Shown: positions 52,638 to 62,768, numbered from the stretch's first letter. The stretch is 64,000 nucleotides of DNA from Clostridia bacterium (GCA_017380575.1 JAFODS010000074.1:1-64000); one strand, 5' to 3'. A program made the numbers and translations. The notes: generated by a model from the letters alone, not told the origin.

Positions 52638-53867
52638 ATGAATAAAGAAAACATAAAGAAGGTTGTCCTTGCTTACTCAGGCGGTCTTGATACATCAATC
52701 ATCATCCCTTGGCTCAAGGAAAACTACAACAACTGTGAGGTTATCGCAGTTTCAGGTAACGTTGGTCAGGCAAGTGAACTTGAAGGTCTTGAAGAAAAAG
52801 CTATCAAGACAGGTGCTTCAAAAATATACATCGAAGACCTTACAAAGGAATTCCTTGAGGACTATGTATTCCCGGGTATCCAGGCAGGTGCAAAGTATGA
52901 GGACTATCTCCTTGGCACTGCTTACGCTCGTCCTCCCATTGCAAAGAGAATTGCTGAAATCGCTATCGCAGAAGGTGCAGACGCTATCTGCCACGGTTGT
53001 ACAGGTAAGGGTAATGACCAGGTAAGATTCGAGCTTGCTATCAAGGCTTTCGCACCTGATATGCCGATCATCGCTCCGTGGAGAGAGTGGGACATCAAGT
53101 CACGTGAGGAAGAAATCGAATACGCTGAGGCACACAACGTTCCTCTTAAGATTAACCGCGAAACAAACTATTCAAAGGATAAGAACATCTGGCACCTTTC
53201 ACACGAAGGTCTTGACCTTGAAGATCCTGCAAACGAGCCACTTTACAATAAGGAAGGCTTCCTTGAAATGGGCGTTTCTCCTGAAATGGCTCCTGATGTT
53301 CCGACATACGTTACAATCCACTTTGAAAAGGGTGTTCCCACAGCAATTGACGGTGTAGAAATGGATGCAGTTGCTCTTGTTGAAAAGCTCAACGAGCTCG
53401 GCGGTGCAAACGGTATCGGTCTTCTTGACATCGTTGAAAACAGACTTGTTGGTATGAAATGCCGTGGCGTTTATGAAACACCGGGCGGAGCTATCCTTTA
53501 CAAGGCTCACGAAGTTCTTGAGTCAATCACACTTGATAAGGAAACAGCACACTACAAGACACTTGTTGCTCAGAAGCTTGCTGAGCTTACATATAACGCA
53601 CAGTGGTACACACCGCTTACAGATGCTATTCTTGCATTTGTTAAGGAAACACAGAAGACAGTTACAGGTGACGTTAAGCTCAAGCTCTACAAGGGTAATA
53701 TGATTAACGCAGGTGTAACATCACCGTTCTCACTCTACGATCCTGAAATCGCAACATTTGATGAGGATAACGTTTACAATCAGGCTGATTCAGCAGGATT
53801 TATCAACCTCTACGGTCTTCCCATCAAGGTTTATGCTAAGATGAAGGCTAAGAACAACCTTAAATAA
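52638..53867 (+). CDS. argG: argininosuccinate synthase
   Basis: Joins citrulline and aspartate with ATP to argininosuccinate. The 409-aa protein has the N-type ATP pyrophosphatase loop [10 protein letters not shown] near residue 13, [24 protein letters not shown] and APWREWD. All typical. The ATG at 52638 follows GGAGG at 7 nt. It heads the operon argG-argH-argF-carA-carB; the preceding ornithine-pathway genes (argCJBD) are not in the window. Confidence 0.98.
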   Translation: MNKENIKKVVLAYSGGLDTSIIIPWLKENYNNCEVIAVSGNVGQASELEGLEEKAIKTGASKIYIEDLTKEFLEDYVFPGIQAGAKYEDYLLGTAYARPPIAKRIAEIAIAEGADAICHGCTGKGNDQVRFELAIKAFAPDMPIIAPWREWDIKSREEEIEYAEAHNVPLKINRETNYSKDKNIWHLSHEGLDLEDPANEPLYNKEGFLEMGVSPEMAPDVPTYVTIHFEKGVPTAIDGVEMDAVALVEKLNELGGANGIGLLDIVENRLVGMKCRGVYETPGGAILYKAHEVLESITLDKETAHYKTLVAQKLAELTYNAQWYTPLTDAILAFVKETQKTVTGDVKLKLYKGNMINAGVTSPFSLYDPEIATFDEDNVYNQADSAGFINLYGLPIKVYAKMKAKNNLK

Positions 53868-53894
53868 TCAATTAATCAATTCGGAGAAGTTACT

Positions 53895-55268
53895 ATGGAA
53901 AAAATGTGGGCAGGAAGATTCCAGAAGGCTCTTGATAAAGAGGCTGACGATTTCAACTCTTCCATTCATTTTGACTGCAAAATGTATAAGCAGGATATCA
54001 CGGGCTCAATGAAGCACGCAGCAATGCTTGCTATGCAGGGCATTATCAGTGATGACGACTGTGATAAGATAACCGCAGGTCTTCAGTCAATTCTTGACGA
54101 CCTTAACAGCGGTGACCTTGCTTTTGATATGGACGCTGAAGATATTCATATGTTTGTTGAGTCCGAACTTACAAAGCGTATCGGCGACGTCGGTAAAAGA
54201 CTTCATACGGCAAGAAGCCGCAATGACCAGGTTGCGGTTGATATCCGTCTTTTCCTTCGTGACGAAACAAACGAGATTATAGCTCTTGTCAAAAAGCTCC
54301 TTGCAGCAATACTTGTGCAGGCAAAGGCTCACAAAACTTCCATTCTTCCCGGATATACTCATCTGCAGAGAGCACAGCCGATTACATTTGCACATCATCT
54401 TCTTGCTTATGCAATGATGTTTACACGTGACATCGGCAGACTTGAAGATGCTTTGAAGAGAATGAATTATTCTCCTCTCGGCTCATGTGCTCTTTCAGGT
54501 ACAACATATAACACAAACCGTGAATTCGTTGCTGAGGCTCTCGGCTTTGACGGCATTACTCTTAACAGTATCGATGGTGTTTCTGACCGTGATTTCTGTG
54601 TTGAGCTTATGGCGGCTTATTCAACAATTATGATGCACCTTTCACGTTTTTCAGAGGAAATCATCCTCTGGTCGAGCTGGGAATTCAAGTTTATCGAGCT
54701 TGATGACAGTTACACAACAGGCTCAAGCATTATGCCACAGAAGAAAAATCCTGATATGGCAGAGCTTGTTCGCGGTAAGACCGGACGTGTTTACGGTGAC
54801 CTTTTCACAATGCTTACGGTGCTCAAGGGTATTCCTCTTGCATACAACAAGGATATGCAGGAAGATAAGGAATGTATCTTTGACAGCATCGACACCGTTA
54901 AGAAATGTCTTAAGGTGTTTGCACCGATGATAGAAACTATGACTGTGCTTACAGATAATATGTATTCTGCAGCACAGAAAGGTTTCATTAATGCAACTGA
55001 CCTTGCAGACTATCTTACAAAGAAGGGTATGCCTTTCAGAAGTGCATACAAAATCGTTGGTCAGATTGTTGCATATTGTATAGATAATAACTTAGTGCTT
55101 GAAACAATGTCACTTGAAGATTATAATAAATACAGTGACCTTTTCTGCGAAGACCTCTACAAGGAAATATCTCTTGAAACCTGCGTTGCTAAAAGAATCT
55201 CTGCAGGTGGTACAGGTATTGACTCTGTTGAGAAGCAGATTGAATATGTAAGCACTTTTATCGACTGA
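53895..55268 (+). CDS. argH: argininosuccinate lyase
   Basis: Splits argininosuccinate to arginine and fumarate. The 457-aa fumarase-superfamily enzyme has [10 protein letters not shown] near residue 100, the HLQRAQP segment with the catalytic His near residue 156, and the signature [12 protein letters not shown] near residue 276. The ATG has GGAG 8 nt upstream and lies 27 nt after argG. Confidence 0.98.
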   Translation: MEKMWAGRFQKALDKEADDFNSSIHFDCKMYKQDITGSMKHAAMLAMQGIISDDDCDKITAGLQSILDDLNSGDLAFDMDAEDIHMFVESELTKRIGDVGKRLHTARSRNDQVAVDIRLFLRDETNEIIALVKKLLAAILVQAKAHKTSILPGYTHLQRAQPITFAHHLLAYAMMFTRDIGRLEDALKRMNYSPLGSCALSGTTYNTNREFVAEALGFDGITLNSIDGVSDRDFCVELMAAYSTIMMHLSRFSEEIILWSSWEFKFIELDDSYTTGSSIMPQKKNPDMAELVRGKTGRVYGDLFTMLTVLKGIPLAYNKDMQEDKECIFDSIDTVKKCLKVFAPMIETMTVLTDNMYSAAQKGFINATDLADYLTKKGMPFRSAYKIVGQIVAYCIDNNLVLETMSLEDYNKYSDLFCEDLYKEISLETCVAKRISAGGTGIDSVEKQIEYVSTFID

Positions 55269-55274
55269 TAAAAA

Positions 55275-55298
55275 AGGGTGGATTATTTTATCCGCCCT
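55275..55298 (+). terminator. internal terminator/attenuator between argH and argF
   Basis: Stem AGGGTGGA/TCCGCCCT (one G-U) with an 8-nt loop followed by CTTTTTCG. It would reduce transcription of argF, carA and carB relative to argGH. Confidence 0.65.
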
Positions 55299-55324
55299 CT
55301 TTTTCGAATATTGGAGGACTACAA

Positions 55325-56308
55325 ATGGTAAACTTGAAAGGCAGAGATTTCCTTAAACTGCTTGATTTCACAAGCGAAGAAATAGGATATCTTATCGACC
55401 TTGCCGCAGATCTGAAGGCAAAGAAAAAGGCAGGAACAGCTCATAGACTCCACGAGGGCAAGAATATTGCTCTCATCTTTGAGAAGACAAGCACAAGAAC
55501 ACGTTGCAGCTTTGAGGTTGCCGCAAATGACCTTGGTATGCACACAACCTACCTTGCAGAAGGCTCACAGATCGGCAAGAAAGAAAGTATTGCAGACACA
55601 GCAAGAGTTCTTGCAGGAATGTTTGACGGCATCGAATACAGAGGCTACGGCCAGGAGCTTGTTGAAGAGCTTGCAAAGTATTCAAAGGTTCCCGTATGGA
55701 ACGGCCTTACAAACGAATTCCACCCGACTCAGATATTAGCCGATTTCCTTACAATCAAGGAACATTTCGGTTACCTTAAAGGTATAAATTTTGTTTATAT
55801 GGGCGATGCCCGTTACAATATGGGTAATTCACTTATGGTTGGCTGTGCGAAGATGGGTCTTAACTTCACGGCAGCCGCACCTGCAAAGTACTTCCCGGAC
55901 AAGGCACTCGTTGATGAATGCCTTGAAATCGCAAAGGAAACAGGTTCAGTTATCCGCTTCTGCGAAGATCCGATTGAAGCCGTTAAGGATGCAAACGTAA
56001 TTTACACGGATGTATGGGTTTCAATGGGCGAACCGATTGAAGTATGGCAGGAGAGAATAGACGACCTCGCACCGTATCAGGTTAATAAGATTCTTATGGA
56101 TGCGGCAGCAGAAAACGTTGTGTTTATGCACTGCCTTCCTGCTTACCACGACCACAAAACTGCGGTAGGTAAGGAAATGGGCGAAAAGTTCGGACGTGAT
56201 GCAATGGAAGTTACAGACGAAGTTTTCGAAAGTGAAAAATCAATCGTTTTCGAAGAGGCAGAAAACAGAATGCATACGATCAAAGCCGTTATGGCTGCTA
56301 CACTTTGA
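55325..56308 (+). CDS. argF: ornithine carbamoyltransferase
   Basis: Makes citrulline from ornithine and carbamoyl phosphate. At 327 aa it has the carbamoyl-phosphate loop [12 protein letters not shown] near residue 57, [12 protein letters not shown] near residue 135, and the ornithine-binding HCLPAYHD near residue 270. The ATG has GGAGG upstream. Its substrate is supplied by the CarAB encoded directly downstream, so the operon serves arginine synthesis (or, in reverse, arginine breakdown). Confidence 0.97.
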   Translation: MVNLKGRDFLKLLDFTSEEIGYLIDLAADLKAKKKAGTAHRLHEGKNIALIFEKTSTRTRCSFEVAANDLGMHTTYLAEGSQIGKKESIADTARVLAGMFDGIEYRGYGQELVEELAKYSKVPVWNGLTNEFHPTQILADFLTIKEHFGYLKGINFVYMGDARYNMGNSLMVGCAKMGLNFTAAAPAKYFPDKALVDECLEIAKETGSVIRFCEDPIEAVKDANVIYTDVWVSMGEPIEVWQERIDDLAPYQVNKILMDAAAENVVFMHCLPAYHDHKTAVGKEMGEKFGRDAMEVTDEVFESEKSIVFEEAENRMHTIKAVMAATL

Positions 56309-56322
56309 TAGGAGGTTTTCGG

Positions 56323-57387
56323 ATGAAAAAAGTTTACATTGTTCTTGAAGACGGTCACGTTTTTGAGGGTGAAAGATTCGGCGCTGAAGGTGAAGTAACA
56401 GGCGAGTTCGTTTTCACCACAGGAATGGGTGCTTATGTTGAAACTCTTACTGACCCGACATATTACGGACAGATAGTAATGCACACATTCCCGCTTATCG
56501 GAAACTACGGCATTATGGAAGAAGATTTTGAGAGTGATAAGTCATACATCGAGGCTTACGTTGTCCGTGAGTGGTGCGATGCTCCCTCAAACTTCAGATG
56601 TGAATATACTCTTGACGAGTACCTCAAAAAGCAGGGTATCGTTGGTGTCTGCGGTGTTGACACACGTGAAATTACACGTGTTATCCGTGACAACGGTGTT
56701 ATGAATGCAAAAATCGTTGATGATCCGTCAACTGTTGACTTTGATGAACTCAAAGCTTATAAAATTACAGATGCAGTTGCAACAGTAAGCACAAAGGAAG
56801 CTTACACGGTTGAGTCAGAAGCTCACAGCAAGAAGGTTGCAGTTGTTGACTTCGGAAAAACTAAGGCTACGGTTGCTGAGCTTACAAAGCGTGGATGCGA
56901 CGTAACGGTTGTTCCTTTCAACACATCTGCTGATGAAATCCTCGCACTTGGTGCGGACGGTATCGTTCTTTCAAACGGACCTGCTGACCCGAAGGATATT
57001 CCGGATGCAGTTGAAGAAATCAAAAAACTTATCGGCAAAGCTCCGATGCTTGGTATCGGCCTCGGTCACCAGCTTGCAGCGCTCGCACTCGGCGGCGAAA
57101 CAGTAAAGCTTCAGTATGGTCACCGCGGTGCTAACCAGCCGGTTAAGAGCACAGAATCAGGCAAGACTTACATCACAAGCCAGAATCACGGCTATGAAGT
57201 AGTTGCAAAGAGCCTTGACTGCGGATTCGAAAGCTTTGTGAATGCTAACGACGGTACCTGCGAAGGTATGAAATATGCGGACAAGCTTCTTATCACAACT
57301 CAGTTCCAGCCCGAAGCTTGTATCAGCCCCTTGAACACACACTACGTTTATGACGAATTTATCACTATGATGGGAGGTAAAAACTGA
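56323..57387 (+). CDS. carA: carbamoyl phosphate synthetase small subunit with degenerate glutaminase site
   Basis: 354 aa with the two CarA domains: the N-terminal half (TTGMGAYVETLTDPTYYGQI) and a class I amidotransferase half. The nucleophile elbow reads LGIGLGHQ, so the catalytic Cys is Gly246 (codon GGC). The triad His is also gone: QFQPEAC has Gln329 where QFHPEA is usual; Glu331 remains. Such a subunit cannot hydrolyse glutamine by the known mechanism. The reading frame is otherwise intact and the family structure motifs (NGPADPKD, YGHRGANQPV, SQNHGYEV) are kept, so it is maintained, perhaps as a structural or regulatory subunit. ATG at 56323, 14 nt after argF. Confidence 0.93.
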   Translation: MKKVYIVLEDGHVFEGERFGAEGEVTGEFVFTTGMGAYVETLTDPTYYGQIVMHTFPLIGNYGIMEEDFESDKSYIEAYVVREWCDAPSNFRCEYTLDEYLKKQGIVGVCGVDTREITRVIRDNGVMNAKIVDDPSTVDFDELKAYKITDAVATVSTKEAYTVESEAHSKKVAVVDFGKTKATVAELTKRGCDVTVVPFNTSADEILALGADGIVLSNGPADPKDIPDAVEEIKKLIGKAPMLGIGLGHQLAALALGGETVKLQYGHRGANQPVKSTESGKTYITSQNHGYEVVAKSLDCGFESFVNANDGTCEGMKYADKLLITTQFQPEACISPLNTHYVYDEFITMMGGKN

Positions 57388-60300
57388 TGCCGCTTAATAA
57401 AGACATAAAAAAAGTACTTGTTATCGGTTCAGGTCCGATTGTTATCGGTCAGGCTGCAGAGTTTGACTATGCAGGTGCACAGGCTTGCCGCGTTCTTAAG
57501 GATGCAGGTCTTGACGTTGTTCTTGTTAACTCAAACCCCGCAACAATTATGACCGACAGTGCACTTGCAAACGAGATTTACCTTGAACCCCTCACAGTTG
57601 AAACAGTAAAGAGAATTATTGAAAAAGAGCGTCCTGACTCAATTCTTGCAGGTCTTGGCGGACAGACAGGTCTTACAATCGCTATGCAGCTTGCTAAGGA
57701 CGGCTACCTTGAAAAGATGGGCGTTAAGCTTCTCGGTACAAATGCTGAAGCTATCGACAAGGCTGAAGACAGACAGATGTTCCGCGACACAATGCTTAAA
57801 ATCGGTCAGCCCTGTATCCCGTCGGACATCGCAACAACAGTTGACCGTGCTGCTGAAATCGCGGAAGAAATTGGCTATCCCGTAATTCTTCGTCCTGCTT
57901 TCACACTCGGCGGTGCAGGCGGCGGTGTTGCTTACAACGAAAAGGAACTCCGAGTTATTACATACAACGGACTTATGCTTTCTCCCATCACTCAGGTGCT
58001 TGTTGAAAAGTACATCGCAGGTTGGAAGGAAATCGAGTTCGAGGTAATGCGTGACAGTGCAGGTAATGCAATTGCAATCTGTTCAATGGAAAACATCGAC
58101 CCCGTTGGTGTTCATACAGGTGACAGTATCGTTGTTGCTCCTGCAATGACACTTTCAGACAAAGAGTATCAGATGCTTCGTTCAGCATCTCTTGATATTA
58201 TCACAGAGCTTGGCATCGAAGGCGGATGTAACTGTCAGTTTGCACTTGACCCTGAAAGCTTTGAATACGCTGTTATCGAGGTTAATCCCCGAGTATCGCG
58301 TTCATCAGCTCTTGCTTCAAAGGCAACAGGTTTCCCGATTGCAAAGGTTACATCAAAGATTGCTCTCGGTTATACACTTGACGAAATCAGAAATGATATT
58401 ACAGGTAAAACTTGTGCTTGCTTCGAGCCGACAGTTGACTACTGTGTTGTTAAATTCCCGAAGTGGCCGTTTGACAAGTTCGTTTCAACAAGCCGTAAGC
58501 TCGGCACACAGATGAAGGCAACGGGCGAGGTTATGGCTATTGCACCTTCATTCGAAATGGCTATTATGAAGGCTGTACGCGGTGCTGAAATCGGTCTTGA
58601 TACGCTTAACTATAATAAATTCCCTGAGAATATGGATGTTATCGAAAAGCTCCATGACCAGGATGATATAAGACTTTTCACAGTTTTCAAGGCTCTTAAA
58701 GAGGGCGTAAGCATTGATGAGATTCACTCAATCACAATGATTGATGAATGGTTCCTTGCAAAGCTCAAGAATCTTGCTGACTATGAAAAAATGCTTGAAA
58801 GCGGTGACCTTGATGAAGATTATTACATCAAGGGTAAGAAATTAGGCTACAAGGATTCAACAATCCTCAGGTATGCAGGTAAGCTTCCCGAAAAGAAGCT
58901 CGACGCTGTTTACAAGATGGTTGATACCTGCGGTGCTGAATTCAAGGCTGAAACACCGTACTTCTATTCAACATACGACACAGAATGTGAATCAAGAGAA
59001 ATCAAACGCGGTGAGAAGGAAACAATCATCGTTCTCGGCTCAGGTCCGATCCGTATCGGTCAGGGTATCGAGTTTGACTACTCATCAGTTCACTGTGTAT
59101 GGACTCTTAAAGAACTCGGTTACGAAGTCGTTATCATCAACAACAACCCCGAAACAGTTTCAACAGACTTTGATACAGCTGACAGACTTTACTTTGAACC
59201 CCTCAACGACGAAGACGTTATGAACGTTATCAAGGTTGAAAATCCCGTTGGTGTCGTTGTTGCTTTCGGTGGACAGACAGCTATCAAGCTCACAAAGTTC
59301 CTTGACGAAAGCGGAATCAAAATCCTCGGCACATCAGCTGAAGGTATCGATATCGCAGAAGACAGAGAGCGTTTTGATGCTCTTCTTGAGTCATTCAATA
59401 TCAAGAGACCGCAGGGTCTTACAGTTATGAATGTTGACGAGGCTCTCAAGGCTGCTGACGAGCTCGGCTATCCCGTTCTTCTTCGTCCGTCATACGTTAT
59501 CGGCGGTCAGAATATGACAATCGCTTATAACGAAACAGACGTACGTATCTATATGGACATCATCCTCGCTCAGAAGATTGAAAACCCTGTTCTTGTTGAC
59601 CAGTATCTTATGGGTGACGAGCTTGAGGTTGACGTTATTTCTGACGGTAAGGATGTTCTTATCCCGGGTGTTATGGAGCATATTGAGCGTGCAGGTGTTC
59701 ACTCAGGTGACTCAATCGCTGTTTATCCTCCGTATAACATTCCCGACAAGATGCTTGACAAGGTAATTGAATGTTCAACAAACCTTGCTCTTGCACTCGG
59801 CACAAAGGGTCTTGTTAATATCCAGTATCTTATCTTCCGTAACGAGCTTTACGTTATCGAAGTTAACCCGCGTGCTTCACGTACAATTCCTTACATCAGT
59901 AAGGTTACAGGCGTACCGATGGTTGAGCTTGCAACAAAGGTTATGACGGGCACTCCGCTTAAGGAGCTTGGATTCGGCACAGGACTTTACAAGATTCCGC
60001 CGTACTTCGCAATCAAGGTTCCCGTATTCTCATTCGAAAAGCTCAGTGATATCAACTCAGAGCTTGGTCCTGAAATGAAGTCAACAGGTGAAGTTCTCGG
60101 TATCGGCAGAACTCTCAACGAGGCACTCTTCAAGGGTCTTGTTTCTGCAGGATTCAAGGTAGGTCTTGAAAGCACCTATCACGATAAGAAGTATAACGCA
60201 GGTGTTCTTATCAGCGTACACGATAAGGACAAGCCCGAAATCGTTGGTATTGCAAAGAAGTTTGCAGATCTCGGTCTTAAAATCTACTCAACTGCAAAGA

Positions 60301-61439
60301 CAGGCGTAGGCCTCCGTGCAGCAGGTATTGAGGTCGAAACAATCGGTGACTTCAACGATTGCAGTGCAGTCCTCGATGTTCTTGAAACAGGTAAGATTGA
60401 CTATATCGTTTACACAGGTTCAACAAAGCAGGCAACAATCCAGAACTTTATCAAGATTCACAGACGTGCTGTTCAGCTTTCAATATGTACTCTTACATCT
60501 CTTGATACAGCAAACGCTCTCTGCGATACTCTTGCAAGCCGTTTCACTCAGAGAAACACAGAGCTTGTTGATATCAACAACCTCCGCGAAGAGAAGATGC
60601 AGCTTAAGTTCACAAAGATGCAGGCAACAGGTAACGACGATATTTATTTCAATAACTTCTGCAAGGTTATTCCGTCACCTGAATCACTCACAGTTAACTT
60701 CACGGACCGTCACTTCGGTATCGGTGCAGACGGTGTTGTTCTTCTTGAAAGCTCAGATATCGCAGATGCAAAGATGGTTGTTTATAACAACGACGGCACA
60801 CAGACACGTATGGCTGTAAACAGCATCCGTTGTGCTGCTAAGTATCTCTACGATAACGGCATTGTTCCGAAGAAGAATATGACAATCGAAACAAGCAGCG
60901 GTGTTATGAAGGTTAAGCTTTATACATTCAACGGTGAGGTTCGCTCAGCAACAGTTGATATCGGCAAGCCTGATTTCAACCCTGCAAGCATCCCGATGAA
61001 CATTGATGCAGAAAATGCAATCGGCTACGAAGCAGAAATCGGCGGCGAGAAGTATACACTCAACTGTGTATCAGTCGGTAACCCGCACTGTATCGTATTC
61101 AGAGATGATATCGATTCCGTAAACATCAATGAATTCGGTGATATGATCAGAAACTCTGAACTTCTTCCTGAATACATCAATACAGGTGTAGCAAGACTCA
61201 TTGATAAGAACACAATCAAGCTCAGATGTTACGAGCGTGCAGTTAACGGTGAAAGCCTCAGCTGCGGTGCTTCAGCAGCAGCTTGTGTTGTTGTTGCAAC
61301 AGAGCTTGGAATGTGCAAGAAGGGCGAAGACATAACAGTCAAAATGCCGGGCGGTGACCTCGTAATCACTTACACAGACGAAACAATCCTCGTTAACGGT
61401 GACACACAGAAGGTTTACGAAGGCGTTGTAGAATATTAA
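57387..61439 (+). CDS. carB: carbamoyl phosphate synthetase large subunit fused to a DapF-like domain
   Basis: 1350 aa. Residues 1-1070 are a full CarB: two ATP-grasp synthetase halves (starts GSGPIVIGQAAEFDYAG and GSGPIRIGQGIEFDYSS; LRPAFTLGGAGGG and LRPSYVIGGQNM) and the C-terminal MGS-like allosteric domain. Residues 1071-1350 (from 60597) are a complete diaminopimelate epimerase fold: KMQATGNDD, DRHFGIGADGV, NPHCIVFRDD, MPGGDLVI. In the first active-site segment MAVNSIRC replaces the usual CGNG, so catalytic Cys is Ala1143; the second is kept (Cys1293 in ESLSCGAS). The frame is continuous, with no stop at the junction. Start overlaps carA by one base. Confidence 0.95.
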   Translation: MPLNKDIKKVLVIGSGPIVIGQAAEFDYAGAQACRVLKDAGLDVVLVNSNPATIMTDSALANEIYLEPLTVETVKRIIEKERPDSILAGLGGQTGLTIAMQLAKDGYLEKMGVKLLGTNAEAIDKAEDRQMFRDTMLKIGQPCIPSDIATTVDRAAEIAEEIGYPVILRPAFTLGGAGGGVAYNEKELRVITYNGLMLSPITQVLVEKYIAGWKEIEFEVMRDSAGNAIAICSMENIDPVGVHTGDSIVVAPAMTLSDKEYQMLRSASLDIITELGIEGGCNCQFALDPESFEYAVIEVNPRVSRSSALASKATGFPIAKVTSKIALGYTLDEIRNDITGKTCACFEPTVDYCVVKFPKWPFDKFVSTSRKLGTQMKATGEVMAIAPSFEMAIMKAVRGAEIGLDTLNYNKFPENMDVIEKLHDQDDIRLFTVFKALKEGVSIDEIHSITMIDEWFLAKLKNLADYEKMLESGDLDEDYYIKGKKLGYKDSTILRYAGKLPEKKLDAVYKMVDTCGAEFKAETPYFYSTYDTECESREIKRGEKETIIVLGSGPIRIGQGIEFDYSSVHCVWTLKELGYEVVIINNNPETVSTDFDTADRLYFEPLNDEDVMNVIKVENPVGVVVAFGGQTAIKLTKFLDESGIKILGTSAEGIDIAEDRERFDALLESFNIKRPQGLTVMNVDEALKAADELGYPVLLRPSYVIGGQNMTIAYNETDVRIYMDIILAQKIENPVLVDQYLMGDELEVDVISDGKDVLIPGVMEHIERAGVHSGDSIAVYPPYNIPDKMLDKVIECSTNLALALGTKGLVNIQYLIFRNELYVIEVNPRASRTIPYISKVTGVPMVELATKVMTGTPLKELGFGTGLYKIPPYFAIKVPVFSFEKLSDINSELGPEMKSTGEVLGIGRTLNEALFKGLVSAGFKVGLESTYHDKKYNAGVLISVHDKDKPEIVGIAKKFADLGLKIYSTAKTGVGLRAAGIEVETIGDFNDCSAVLDVLETGKIDYIVYTGSTKQATIQNFIKIHRRAVQLSICTLTSLDTANALCDTLASRFTQRNTELVDINNLREEKMQLKFTKMQATGNDDIYFNNFCKVIPSPESLTVNFTDRHFGIGADGVVLLESSDIADAKMVVYNNDGTQTRMAVNSIRCAAKYLYDNGIVPKKNMTIETSSGVMKVKLYTFNGEVRSATVDIGKPDFNPASIPMNIDAENAIGYEAEIGGEKYTLNCVSVGNPHCIVFRDDIDSVNINEFGDMIRNSELLPEYINTGVARLIDKNTIKLRCYERAVNGESLSCGASAAACVVVATELGMCKKGEDITVKMPGGDLVITYTDETILVNGDTQKVYEGVVEY

Positions 61440-61450
61440 TTCAAAATAAT

Positions 61451-61476
61451 AAAAGGCTGTCGCAAGACAGCCTTTT
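61451..61476 (+). terminator. terminator of the arg-car operon
   Basis: A perfect 11-bp stem AAAAGGCTGTC/GACAGCCTTTT with a GCAA tetraloop, then TCTTTTAT. Confidence 0.88.
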
Positions 61477-61480
61477 TCTT

Positions 61481-62335
61481 TTATACCGTACCTGTTACTG
61501 TGAGGGTTGCTGTGCCGGGATTGATTACAAAAGCACCTGTTGTCGGATCCTGAGTGTAAGTTGCTGCAGGTACTGTAATCTGACCTGGTAATGTTGCAAA
61601 TTCACCTGTTGTTTCATCATAGGTGTAGTTTGTGCCTTCTGTCCACGCTGTGCCGTTGAAGCTGACTGAGGTGATGTCAAGAATCGGATCGAATGTGTCA
61701 GAAATTACAAGATTATCCGTTGCGATGGCAGGTTCATTGCCGGTGTTCTGAACAACGAAGGTATAGGTGATTTCTCCGTTATCAATAACTGTTGTCGGAC
61801 AAAGTGATTTTGAAATTGAAAGCTGTGGTCCCTGTGCGGTAGGAATTGTTGCCTGAGCAACAATGTCCGAACTGAGTCCGCCGCCCGTAACAGTTGCTGT
61901 GTTTGTTATTGTATCTCCTGCATCAAACGGAGCAAATTCGTTTACTCTTGCAGAGTAGATAAGGGTCGCGTTGCTGTTTGCAGGAATTGTCAGGCCGCTT
62001 ACAGTAAGCGGAGGTCCTGCGGTTGCTGTGGGTGCCGGCTGTAAAATACCGTTGATGAAAAGTCTTGCCGAACCGTCAATGTAGGTCAGCGGGACAAGTG
62101 TTGTGTCACCGAAGGTGTATGCACCAAGGTCATCTGTAACCGTAAGGTCTGTGAAGGGCAGAGTGCCCGAATTTGTAATATTCACAACGTAGCTGACTGT
62201 TTCACCGGGAACATAGTTGTCGGAAAGTGCAGTCTTTGTTGCTGAAACAACTTCAATGATTTCGCCTGTAACGATATTAGAGTTAATGGTACTGTCATTG
62301 AAGGTAAGTGTTGCACGGTTAAAAAAAGTTGCCAT
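61481..62335 (-). CDS. DUF11-type conserved repeat protein without signal peptide
   Basis: 284 aa, Thr/Asn/Val-rich and beta-structured. Residues 30-170 and 175-284 are two DUF11-like units (VPGETVSYVVNITNSGTLPF and NGEITYTFVVQNTGNEPA). The N-terminus MATFFNRATLTFNDSTINSN is a known opening of a Clostridia family that lacks a signal peptide, so its export route is unclear; a spore or surface role is only a guess. The ATG at 62335 has AAGGAGG at 7 nt. A TGAGGT/ACCTCA inverted repeat (62358-62373) lies in the leader. Confidence 0.78.
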   Translation of the reverse strand: MATFFNRATLTFNDSTINSNIVTGEIIEVVSATKTALSDNYVPGETVSYVVNITNSGTLPFTDLTVTDDLGAYTFGDTTLVPLTYIDGSARLFINGILQPAPTATAGPPLTVSGLTIPANSNATLIYSARVNEFAPFDAGDTITNTATVTGGGLSSDIVAQATIPTAQGPQLSISKSLCPTTVIDNGEITYTFVVQNTGNEPAIATDNLVISDTFDPILDITSVSFNGTAWTEGTNYTYDETTGEFATLPGQITVPAATYTQDPTTGAFVINPGTATLTVTGTV

Positions 62336-62461
62336 TTTTCTTCCTCCTTTTAATTTTTGAGGTTAACACCTCATTAGTTATAATATGAAAACAGTTAGGA
62401 GGATGATACTGCAAAATAAGCTTATCACCAATCCCGATGAGATGTTATTTTTACTAAAAAT

Positions 62462-62711
62462 ACAAACAAATTCGGGTTTGTCGGGGTGTTTTAACACAAT
62501 TATGAAATCAAGCAAAGCCTCCCTTGCCTAAAGGGAGGTGGATTTTGCGAAGCAAAAGACGGAGGGATACTTTTAGAAAAAATATTTGAATTTCGTTGTT
62601 TTCTTTTAAAATATCCCCCAGTCACGACTTCGTCGTGCCAGCCCCCTTTAGGCAAGGGGGCCTGAAAACTGCACCACTGAAAAGCCCGACAAACCCAATT
62701 TGTCTGGTTTG
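62462..62711. repeat. composite intergenic element 3 (same palindromic ends, different interior)
   Basis: It lies within the 468-bp gap 62336-62803. The ends carry the CAAATTCGGGTTTGTCGGGG (62466) and CGACAAACCCAATTTGTC (62687) palindromes found at the borders of elements 1 and 2. The interior differs: hairpins CCTCCCTT/AAGGGAGG (62518-62538), TTTTGC/GCAAAA, CACGAC/GTCGTG and GCCCCCTT/AAGGGGGC (62641-62661). The outer two hairpins are related and inverted. No coding capacity. The rest of the gap holds the leaders of the two flanking genes. Confidence 0.75.
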
Positions 62712-62739
62712 TACTGTTTTACATTTTATTCGCTATGTA

Positions 62740-62768
62740 TTGAACAAACAAAAATTAAATGTTATAAT
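62740..62768 (+). promoter_or_regulatory. promoter of the discoidin-like protein gene
   Basis: TTGAAC (62740-62745) and TATAAT (62763-62768), 17 bp apart, with an extended -10 TG. Confidence 0.72.

Noticed and set aside
60560-60620. Frameshift or lost stop between carB and dapF
   Set aside because: The frame is continuous, no stop is near, and no good ribosome site precedes the internal ATG at 60597 (only GAAGAGAAG directly before it). I treat it as a true fusion, though read-level data would settle it.
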